From: CAZEQK01 sp964514395 | Lineage (GTDB): Bacteria > Bacillota > Bacilli > Tepidibacillales > Tepidibacillaceae | Length of the DNA stretch: 36,799 nucleotides | Reading direction: 5' to 3' | NCBI GenBank assembly: GCA_964514395.1 | Contig: CAZEQK010000035.1 | Location: forward strand, 1 to 36,799 | Part shown: positions 1-6,279 of the stretch, one piece after another | How positions within the stretch are numbered: position 1 is the stretch's first letter | How the letters are laid out: the number at the start of each line of letters is the position of its first letter | Notes under the pieces: generated by a model | Told to the model about the DNA's origin: nothing | Database searches by the model: none | Seen by the model: the letters and a program-made list of their open reading frames with translations, nothing else | Made by a program: the position numbers and the translations under genes

Positions 1-127
1 TATAGGTATTTACGCAGTACTTCGTATATACTGCTCATTTGGTTGGGTTGCCGTATCGTTTCGGTAATGCTGACGAATCAGGGGTGTTACCGAAGTGGTT
101 CGGGAAAATGAGTTATAGACCTATATA
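1..127 (-). ncRNA. Unclassified structured RNA or riboswitch-like leader, cut by the window edge
   Basis: Read on the minus strand, this segment folds as a junction. P1 pairs TATAGGT (125-119) with ACCTATA (7-1). Inside it, P2 pairs CTCATTT-type strands (112-106 with 40-34), continued by an 8-bp helix TTCGGTAA/TTACCGAA (94-87 with 67-60) capped by CTGA-TTCG-TCAG. P3 pairs GCAGTA/TACTGC (34-29 with 19-14). A sigma-A-like promoter lies just upstream (132-161), so the transcript would begin almost exactly at P1. The large asymmetric internal loop between 41-59 and 95-105 is what a ligand-binding or protein-binding RNA often shows. I do not recognise a known riboswitch consensus. The downstream gene lies outside the window. 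Confidence 0.5.
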
Positions 128-131
128 GTAA

Positions 132-161
132 ATTCTACTTCCACCAATTTATCCCTGCCAA
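132..161 (-). promoter_or_regulatory. Sigma-A-like promoter of the left-edge structured RNA
   Basis: On the minus strand, -35 TTGGCA (161-156) and -10 TAGAAT (137-132) are separated by 18 bp. The expected start point near 125 coincides with the first base pair of P1 of the structured RNA. It lies beyond the terminator of the helicase gene, so it would drive a separate unit. Confidence 0.45.
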
Positions 162-194
162 AATGTGACATAATCTTTTAAAAATCCTCATAAT

Positions 195-224
195 GAAAAA
201 ACACTTCCCCAAACAGGGAAGTGT
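195..224 (-). terminator. Rho-independent terminator of the helicase gene
   Basis: On the minus strand a 9-bp stem ACACTTCCC/GGGAAGTGT (224-216 with 209-201) is followed by six T residues. It sits six bases after the stop codon of the DinG-like gene. Confidence 0.85.
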
Positions 225-229
225 CCAGA

Positions 230-2521
230 TTACCTTATCACTTTATAATGCTTCCATTCATAGGGTAATAACGATTGATATTTTTGCTGTAAAAAGCGGT
301 CGTCTATTAGAACAATCGTGCCAGCATCGGTATCCGTTCGGATGAGTCTACCACCAGCCTGTAATACCTTATTCATTCCTGGAATAACATAGGCATAATC
401 ATAGCCAATCTTCCCAACACTATTGTAATAATCCTTGATTAGATCTCGTTCCAAACAGAGCTGAGGAAGGCCAACTCCAATGACAGCTACGCCATTTAGT
501 CGATTTCCTCTTAGATCAATCCCTTCAGAGAAAATCCCTCCTAACACAGCAAAGCCTACTAATGTAGCTTGATTATCGTCCTTAAAGGCAGCTAAGAAGC
601 TCTCTCGCTCCTGCTCTCCCATAACCTTATCCTGAACCATCACTTGAGCCTGTTGGTCTATCTGATGATATTCTTCATATACGATATTCATATATTGATA
701 GGAAGGAAAAAAGAAAAGATAATTACCCGGTCTATTGGTCACAAGGCTATGCAACGTCGTCGCTATTTTCCCCTTCGTCGTCTCACGTTCACGATATCTA
801 GTGGAAAGGGGTTGAATAAAGACCTCTGTCTGCTTTCTTTCAAAAGGAGAAGGCAGGCTTAGTGCATAGTCCTCTACCTTTCCCCCAAGCATATCCTGAT
901 AAAAGTCTAAGGGGGTTAGGGTTGCAGAAAAAAATATCTTTGCTCGGAACCTTTTCCCTTTTTCTTCTATAAGGTGGGACGGATCTAAACAAAACATTTT
1001 AAACCTTACTTCACTCTTCTCCACTTCAATATAGGTGATATAGCGTTCATCATAGAGCTTCGCAGTGGCGATAAAGTCTAAGGCTACGAAATAGGCATCA
1101 ACTAATGTAGTATTATTCTCTACTAAACGCGGAGAGAACAGCTCCTCCTCAGCAGCAGTAATAAATCCCTCTATTAAAGCAATGAGCTCCTTTTGTATTT
1201 CTTTCAATACGAAGCTTCCTTGACTACTTTGCTTTTTCAATCGTAAAAAATATTCATTCACCCTTTTAGCTGCTTGATATATCTCCTTATTTACTTCTTT
1301 ATATTCTCTAGTTAACTGTAAAAAGGTAGATTTATAGAGAGTTGCAGAGAACATTTCCCTCGCTCGATCGATTAAATTGTGTGCTTCATCAACCAACAAA
1401 ACCGTTTGTCTCTTTTGCTCGTCAAAATATCGTCTCAAGGTAACACGAGGATCATAGACATAATTGTAATCACAAATGATCGCGTCTGCTGTGGTGTAAG
1501 CTACATCTAATGATAATTCAAATGGACAGACGGTATGCTTCATCGCATATTCCTCGATGACTTGCCGATTTAACCCCTGATGATGATCTGAAATGTCAAG
1601 TATAGCGTCGTTTACCCGATCATAATAACCATTGGCAAATTCACAATACTCCTTTTGGCATTGCATTTTTTCCTTGAAGCATATCTTTTCCTTTGCCGTA
1701 ATGGTGACTACCTTTAACAATAACCCATTTTCATGCAACCGTTGAAATGTCTCCTCGGCTACCTGCCTTGTAATTGTTTTTGCCGTTAAATAAAGTATTC
1801 TCTGTGTGAAGCCTTCCTCTATCGCTTTTACCGTAGGGAAAATAGTAGAGATGGTTTTTCCGATACCAGTAGGTGCTTTTGCAAATAGGTTATTGCTTTC
1901 TAATATTGTTTTGTAAACAGCCCCTGCAAGCTTTCGTTGTCCTTCGCGATAGGAGTCAAAAGGAAAATTTAATTCCTTTATACTTTTATCTCTGTCTTTT
2001 TTATGTTGTAGCAGCATCGTAGCGTATGGAGTATAGACCTGTATCATATTTAGCATAAAATCTGCTAATTGTTGATGGGAAAATCTTTTTTTGAAATGGA
2101 GTTGCTCTCCTGTATCAGTCTGTACATAGGTCAATTGAACATCCACATCTATGTTTTCATGCTCTTTTGCATACATATAGGCATAGCACTTGGCCTGTGC
2201 CCAATGCTCTGGATAGGTTTCCTCTGTAATGAGACTTAAATCGTTTGATGTGGATTTAATCTCTTCTATTATTGGAACTTGAGTTGATAATAAGAGTCCG
2301 TCACATCTTCCATCGATGATATAAACGATTTCCTCATATTTCATTTTCGTTTTTAAATAAACCTCTTTTTGGTCAAACTCCTGATAGTTTCCTTGCACCT
2401 GTTGATGAACCTTTATACCCTCTGTTAATGCTTTACTCGATTTTATCTTAGCATCAATGCTACCTCTTCGAAAAACGTATTCGATTAATGTTCGAACCCC
2501 GATTTTAATTTCATTAGACAT
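230..2521 (-). CDS. DinG/XPD-family ATP-dependent DNA helicase with N-terminal nuclease-like domain
   Basis: A 763-residue superfamily 2 helicase of the Rad3/XPD/DinG type. The Walker A motif APTGIGKT is at about 216-223 and the DEAH box at about 378. Four cysteines (about 281, 288, 293 and 332) between them fit the 4Fe-4S cluster domain of the XPD family. SATLTP and the motif VI segment GGRLIRT lie further on. Residues 1-170 carry IDGRCDG (about 69-75) and EEIKST (about 86-91), the spaced acidic-E-x-K pattern of PD-(D/E)XK (RecB/Cas4-like) nucleases. A role in DNA repair or unwinding of damaged or branched DNA is inferred from the family. It is the last gene before a terminator; the ribosome binding site TAGGTGAT supports the ATG at 2521. 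Nuclease activity is unproven; the fold could be structural only. Confidence 0.85.
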   Translation of the reverse strand: MSNEIKIGVRTLIEYVFRRGSIDAKIKSSKALTEGIKVHQQVQGNYQEFDQKEVYLKTKMKYEEIVYIIDGRCDGLLLSTQVPIIEEIKSTSNDLSLITEETYPEHWAQAKCYAYMYAKEHENIDVDVQLTYVQTDTGEQLHFKKRFSHQQLADFMLNMIQVYTPYATMLLQHKKDRDKSIKELNFPFDSYREGQRKLAGAVYKTILESNNLFAKAPTGIGKTISTIFPTVKAIEEGFTQRILYLTAKTITRQVAEETFQRLHENGLLLKVVTITAKEKICFKEKMQCQKEYCEFANGYYDRVNDAILDISDHHQGLNRQVIEEYAMKHTVCPFELSLDVAYTTADAIICDYNYVYDPRVTLRRYFDEQKRQTVLLVDEAHNLIDRAREMFSATLYKSTFLQLTREYKEVNKEIYQAAKRVNEYFLRLKKQSSQGSFVLKEIQKELIALIEGFITAAEEELFSPRLVENNTTLVDAYFVALDFIATAKLYDERYITYIEVEKSEVRFKMFCLDPSHLIEEKGKRFRAKIFFSATLTPLDFYQDMLGGKVEDYALSLPSPFERKQTEVFIQPLSTRYRERETTKGKIATTLHSLVTNRPGNYLFFFPSYQYMNIVYEEYHQIDQQAQVMVQDKVMGEQERESFLAAFKDDNQATLVGFAVLGGIFSEGIDLRGNRLNGVAVIGVGLPQLCLERDLIKDYYNSVGKIGYDYAYVIPGMNKVLQAGGRLIRTDTDAGTIVLIDDRFLQQKYQSLLPYEWKHYKVIR

Positions 2522-2551
2522 TCTATCACCTATAAAAAATACGTTTATTTA

Positions 2552-3265
2552 CTATTCAATCTCAACATATAATCTTTTATTGATTTTCCCTTTGCTTTTA
2601 TAATCTACAATTCTAATTTTCTCAATCTCTCCCGTATTTTTTACATGGGTTCCCCCATCTGCTTGAAGATCTACACCCTCTATCTCTATTGTTCTAATCT
2701 TCGTAATTCCTTCTGGTAATAGATTAATCTTCGTTCGAATGAGATCAGGAATTTTAAAAGCTTCTTCCCTATCAAGTATATTAATTACAATATTTCTTTT
2801 ATTTTCTATTTCAAGGTTCACTTTTTCCTCGATCTCTTTAATTAACTCTTTATCAAAATTCTCAAATTCAAAGTCCATTCTTGCTTTCAGTGGCTCCATA
2901 TTTCCACCTGTCACCTGTACATTATATTCCTTCCATACCACACCACTTAAAATATGCATCGCCGTATGGGTTTTCATTAGCTTATAGCGATGCTCCCAAT
3001 CAATTTTTCCAACGCACTTTTCATCTATAGCTGGAAGCTCTCCTTCAATATAATGATATATTTTATCTCCTTTTTTCTTCACCTTACTGACGTTATAGGT
3101 AGTTGAGCTTGTTTCTAGCTTTCCAAAATCACAGGGCTGTCCCCCTCCACTAGGGTAAAAGGCAGTTCTATTTAACTCTACTGCATGCTCCTCCTCATCG
3201 ACACCTATGATGACACAATCAAATTCCTTGACATAGCTATCTGTATGATATATTAATTCAGTCAA
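2552..3265 (-). CDS. AlaX-type alanyl-tRNA editing protein
   Basis: A stand-alone alanyl-tRNA editing protein that should hydrolyse Ser-tRNA(Ala) or Gly-tRNA(Ala), homologous to the editing domain of AlaRS. It shows the N-terminal SGGGQPCD-type segment, the zinc motif HTAMH (about 100-104 with the start used here) and DGGTH (about 203-207). The C-x3-H half of the zinc site seen in AlaRS has Asp in place of Cys, a variation I believe occurs in some AlaX-M proteins. The start is set at the TTG at 3265 (MTELIYHTD), because AAGGGAG lies 8 bases before it; ATG codons further upstream at 3304 and 3289 have no ribosome binding site. That gives 237 residues, normal for AlaX-M. It lies 30 bp upstream of the helicase gene and probably shares its transcript. 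Confidence 0.85.
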   Translation of the reverse strand: MTELIYHTDSYVKEFDCVIIGVDEEEHAVELNRTAFYPSGGGQPCDFGKLETSSTTYNVSKVKKKGDKIYHYIEGELPAIDEKCVGKIDWEHRYKLMKTHTAMHILSGVVWKEYNVQVTGGNMEPLKARMDFEFENFDKELIKEIEEKVNLEIENKRNIVINILDREEAFKIPDLIRTKINLLPEGITKIRTIEIEGVDLQADGGTHVKNTGEIEKIRIVDYKSKGKINKRLYVEIE

Positions 3266-3358
3266 TGTCAATTCTCCCTTCCTTTTCATAGAAAATAATA
3301 TCATATATTTAGTTAGTTACTATTATAGACCTATTACATTTCCTTATCCAATGAAATA

Positions 3359-3388
3359 GAAAAAGCACTCATCTAACGGATGAGTGCT
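3359..3388 (-). terminator. Terminator of the cstA / CC-motif unit
   Basis: A 10-bp stem AGCACTCATC/GATGAGTGCT (3364-3373 with 3379-3388) is followed on the minus strand by a T run. It lies 26 bases beyond the stop codon of the CC-motif protein and separates this unit from alaX. Confidence 0.85.
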
Positions 3389-3413
3389 TTACAAATAACA
3401 TCAGTCTTTTATA

Positions 3414-3710
3414 TTAATGTACGACAATTGTTTTCCATTTGAACAGACCTTCTAAATCAATATGGTAGGTCTTATCCTTTTTTAGGATGAATGGATCACA
3501 GTAAACTGTAATATCGTCTTGTTCGATGACTTGAAAGAAGCCTTCATCATTTGGTTTCCCCACATGGGCACCGACAAAAATAAAGTTGGTGCAGCAGCCA
3601 GTTTGAGGGGCTTCTTCTAAGGTGAGGACTCCCCCATTATCCTTAATGAAGCTTAATACTCGATCTGTAAACTGCACTTTAATATCTATTTTCGGAATAA
3701 TAGGTTTCAT
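3414..3710 (-). CDS. Small CC-motif protein (CC/Se-motif family likely)
   Basis: A 98-residue soluble protein with an adjacent cysteine pair in TGCCTNF (Cys39-Cys40) and a further Cys71 in YCDP. The pattern fits what I recall as the CC/Se motif family, whose members carry either Cys-Cys or selenocysteine at this position; a distant resemblance to HesB-like small proteins is another possibility. There is no signal peptide or membrane segment. A good ribosome binding site (AAGGTGAGA) precedes the ATG at 3710. It begins 21 bp after cstA and ends at a strong terminator, so it is almost certainly cotranscribed with the transporter. In enterobacteria a small protein (YbdD/YjiX) is likewise paired with CstA-type carriers, but this one is not visibly homologous. 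Function unknown; redox or metal binding is inferred from the cysteines. Confidence 0.65.
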   Translation of the reverse strand: MKPIIPKIDIKVQFTDRVLSFIKDNGGVLTLEEAPQTGCCTNFIFVGAHVGKPNDEGFFQVIEQDDITVYCDPFILKKDKTYHIDLEGLFKWKTIVVH

Positions 3711-3731
3711 TGTCTCTCACCTTCGTCTTCA

Positions 3732-5162
3732 TTAATTTTGCAAAGAGATGTCTCCATTTTTACTAGCTTTAATCGCTTTTACTGCAAATAGTGCGACAAT
3801 ACCTATTGTAATTGCTAAGCCAAGTGGGTAAGAAATAGATGTTGCTAATCCTAAGCCCTCTGGTGCTTGTAATATATAAGTGAAGGTTACAGCTGTCATA
3901 AATGTAGCAGGGATTGTTGCAACCCAGTGATTTTTTCCTTCTTGAACCAAGTACATCGCTGCTGTCCAAAGCATAATCATCGCTGTTGTTTGGTTCGCCC
4001 ATGAGAAATATCTCCATAAGAAGTTAAAATCGATTAGTGTTAAAAGATAAGATACAACGAACATTGGAATCGTAATAATTAAACGTGATACGATTGGACG
4101 TTGGTTGATTTTTAAGTAGTCAGCAATAAGTAAACGTGCACCACGGAATGCTGTATCGCCTGATGTGATTGGTAATACAATAACTCCGATAATGGCTAAT
4201 GTACCACCAACAGCACCTAACATGGAGATAGATACCTGACGAACGATACCAGCAGGGCCACCGTATTGAACTAATGCATCCTGTAGACCGTCAACACCAT
4301 GGAATACTGCCATTGCTGCTGCTGCCCATACCATAGCGATTGCTGATTCAGCAATCATCATGCCATAGAATACTTTACGTCCGTATTTTTCATTTTGTAT
4401 GGTACGTGCAATAAGTGGAGATTGAGTTGCATGGAATCCACTAATCGCACCACATGCTATGGTAATGAATAGTAAAGGCCATATTGGTAATCCTTTTGGA
4501 TGTAAATTACTTAAAGTTAATTCAGGTATATGGTAGCCACCAAAGATTAAGCCTCCACCAATACCAATTGCCATAACAATCAATAAAGCACCAAATACAG
4601 GATAAATCTTACCAATGATCTTATCAATTGGAAGTAATGTAGCTAAAATATAATAAACAAAGATAATTGCAACAACAATGCCTAATGTCATCCAGTTTGG
4701 AGCTAAGGCAACAATTAATTTTGCTGGTCCAGTTACGAATACTGTACCAACTAAGACAAGTAAAAGTAAAGAGAATATGTTAACGAATTGACGCATTCCT
4801 TTTCCAAGATATTTACCTACTAAATCAGGTACCTGTGCACCATTATTTCTAATAGATAACATACCAGAAAAATAGTCATGAACCGCTCCAGCAAAAATAC
4901 CCCCAAGAACAATCCATATAAATGCTACTGGTCCCCATAGAGCACCAAGAATTGGTCCGAAAATTGGTCCTAATCCAGCAATGTTTAACAACTGTACTAA
5001 ACTACCTTTTTTCCAGTCCAATGGTACATAGTCAACCCCATCGCCACTTGTGTAGGCTGGTGTTTGTCTTGATTCATTCACACCAAATACTTTCTCAATA
5101 AAGCGACCATAGGTCATGTAACCTACGACTAAAAGAACTAAAGATGCAATAAAAGTAATCAT
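3732..5162 (-). CDS. cstA: CstA/BtsT-family carbon-source (pyruvate or peptide) transporter
   Basis: A very hydrophobic protein with about 13-16 membrane segments of the CstA family. Enterobacterial members import pyruvate (BtsT, CstA) or were first described as peptide carriers. Family-type stretches include YGRFIEKVFG near the N-terminus, the GPILGALWGP region, AGAVHDYFSG and SGFHATQSPLIART. The start is set at the ATG at 5162 (MITFIASLV), giving 476 residues, because GGGGAGA lies just before it and the 28 residues upstream in frame lack family character and a ribosome binding site. Downstream comes the CC-motif protein; upstream lies a riboswitch-like region and then lytT-lytS on the same strand. 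A cre site at 5196 predicts catabolite repression, and LytT is the likely activator. Substrate assignment is by analogy. Confidence 0.88.
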   Translation of the reverse strand: MITFIASLVLLVVGYMTYGRFIEKVFGVNESRQTPAYTSGDGVDYVPLDWKKGSLVQLLNIAGLGPIFGPILGALWGPVAFIWIVLGGIFAGAVHDYFSGMLSIRNNGAQVPDLVGKYLGKGMRQFVNIFSLLLLVLVGTVFVTGPAKLIVALAPNWMTLGIVVAIIFVYYILATLLPIDKIIGKIYPVFGALLIVMAIGIGGGLIFGGYHIPELTLSNLHPKGLPIWPLLFITIACGAISGFHATQSPLIARTIQNEKYGRKVFYGMMIAESAIAMVWAAAAMAVFHGVDGLQDALVQYGGPAGIVRQVSISMLGAVGGTLAIIGVIVLPITSGDTAFRGARLLIADYLKINQRPIVSRLIITIPMFVVSYLLTLIDFNFLWRYFSWANQTTAMIMLWTAAMYLVQEGKNHWVATIPATFMTAVTFTYILQAPEGLGLATSISYPLGLAITIGIVALFAVKAIKASKNGDISLQN

Positions 5163-5195
5163 GATTGTCTCCCCTCTCGATTTAAATAAGTATGA

Positions 5196-5209
5196 TGAAA
5201 TCGTTTTCA
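5196..5209. promoter_or_regulatory. CcpA-binding cre site upstream of cstA
   Basis: The sequence TGAAATCGTTTTCA matches every fixed position of the Bacillus cre consensus TGWAANCGNTNWCA. It lies 34 bp upstream of the cstA start codon and so downstream of the expected promoter, a position at which CcpA usually blocks transcription. It predicts glucose repression of the transporter. Confidence 0.65.
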
Positions 5210-5271
5210 TGTCTATTTTAATAATTTGAGAAAGGCTGTGTTGCATTTATGTCTAAGATGCATTTATTTTT

Positions 5272-5316
5272 GTCCAAATCGACATTTTTCGAGTCTATCT
5301 GGACAATCTGACTGTA
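5272..5316. promoter_or_regulatory. Inverted repeat and LytTR-like box before cstA
   Basis: GTCCAAATCGAC (5272-5283) and GTCTATCTGGAC (5293-5304) form a 12-bp inverted repeat with two mismatches. Next to it, TACAGTCAG is read on the minus strand at 5316-5308 and resembles the 9-bp boxes bound by LytTR-domain regulators. The neighbouring LytT is the obvious candidate ligand. A second, well-spaced LytTR box is not clear. Confidence 0.35.
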
Positions 5317-5337
5317 CCTCTTTCTATTCATTTATCT

Positions 5338-5516
5338 AAAAAAAGACCTATTCTTAGGTCTCAGGGTGTAGGGAAACTAGTCGAGTTCTAGGTGTCAAAT
5401 AATCTACGGGCTGAGTGTACGTGGTGGTACATGATGAACGTGGATTTTGAAGACAACAACGTAATCGGCAGTTTGTCATCAATCTAAGACCTATTACTAT
5501 AATTCTAATAGGTCTT
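5338..5516 (-). ncRNA. Riboswitch-like structured leader with terminator between lytT and cstA
   Basis: On the minus strand, three helices are mutually exclusive. First, a hairpin AAGACCTATTA/TAATAGGTCTT (5516-5486) overlaps the lytT stop codon. Second, a 10-bp stem P1 pairs TAGGTCTTAG (5492-5483) with CTGAGACCTA (5364-5355), with one G-U pair. Third, a terminator hairpin AGACCT/AGGTCT (5361-5344) is followed by seven T residues. P1 shares one strand with each of the others, so forming P1 would disable the terminator. Enclosed by P1 are GACAA/TTGTC (5477-5452), TGTAC/GTACA (5431-5416) and an arm with GTAG/CTAC and CTAG/CTAG (5407-5368). This is the usual plan of an aptamer with an expression platform, placed in sense upstream of cstA. 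I recognise no known class. Because the pairings are symmetric, a plus-strand RNA ending at 5516-TTTT is an alternative, but no gene lies downstream on that strand. Confidence 0.5.
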
Positions 5517-6279
5517 TTAATGGCTTGATATATTGTCTACTCACAGGAACCTTCGATTGTTTTTCATCCTTCATTAAAAGGTTATAGGTCCCATTAAACC
5601 AAGGAATCAACTCCTTGGCATAGTTCAGATTCACAAGATAGCTTCGATGAGTCCTGAAGAAATGATATTTTTCTAATTTTTCTTCAAGTACCTGTAAAGT
5701 ATATTTCGTAGTATAGTTCGCTTGATTGGTGTGAATTAATACCTCCCGTCCCTCACGGTATCCATAGATCACATCAGTTGGGTCTAAAAGAATCACTCGA
5801 TCTTCACTTTGCACAGCAAGTTTTGAGACAGATTTATTCTGCCTTTTTAAATCTTCTTCTGCCATTATTTGATAAAGAAATCGAGTAATTTTATCTCGTT
5901 CCGCATTTTTGTTATCTAATTTTTGATGAATTCGATCAATTGTCACCTTTAATCGTTCTTCGTCAAAGGGCTTTAAAAGATAGTCAATGGCATTGATTTC
6001 AAAGGCCTTAATTGCATGTTGGTCATATGCTGTTGCAAAAACAATCAAGGGGGCTACTCCTTGATCAGCAAGTTTTTTTGCAACCGTTAATCCATCCATA
6101 TTTGGCATATGGATATCAAGAAATACGACATCTGGCTTATAGTCATGAACTTTTTTTATTGCCTCTTCTCCATCCTTTGCCTCTCCAATGATATCTACAT
6201 CCTTCCACTGCTTTAACAAATAATTCAATTCATCTCGAGAAAGGCTTTCATCATCTACAATTAACGCCTTTATTGTCAT
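5497..6279 (-). CDS. lytT: LytTR-family response regulator
   Basis: A 260-residue response regulator. The receiver domain (about 1-120) has the acidic pair in IVDDE, the phosphoacceptor Asp55 in FLDIHMP, and the conserved Lys in LLKPF. The LytTR DNA-binding domain (about 155-260) has the FFRTHRSYLVNL and VPVSRQYI segments typical of the family. The ATG at 6279 is chosen because it overlaps the lytS stop in ATGA and is preceded by GGGAGTG; the upstream in-frame codons lie within lytS. The overlap points to translational coupling with the kinase. LytST-type systems in Bacillus respond to pyruvate and control pyruvate carriers, and the adjacent cstA is the likely target here. Confidence 0.9.
   Translation of the reverse strand: MTIKALIVDDESLSRDELNYLLKQWKDVDIIGEAKDGEEAIKKVHDYKPDVVFLDIHMPNMDGLTVAKKLADQGVAPLIVFATAYDQHAIKAFEINAIDYLLKPFDEERLKVTIDRIHQKLDNKNAERDKITRFLYQIMAEEDLKRQNKSVSKLAVQSEDRVILLDPTDVIYGYREGREVLIHTNQANYTTKYTLQVLEEKLEKYHFFRTHRSYLVNLNYAKELIPWFNGTYNLLMKDEKQSKVPVSRQYIKPLKDLLEL

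Noticed and set aside
1..127. Left-edge structure considered as tRNA, SRP RNA, 6S RNA or a known riboswitch
   Set aside because: No cloverleaf, no SRP tetraloop motif, and none of the conserved cores of TPP, SAM-I, cobalamin, FMN, glycine, lysine, purine or M-box classes could be matched.
5431..5487. An 18-codon plus-strand ORF (ATGATGAACGTGG...) just before a hairpin
   Set aside because: It lies inside the stems of the riboswitch-like region, has only a weak GTGGTGG site three bases before ATG, and its hairpin has just four T residues. The minus-strand reading explains the region better.
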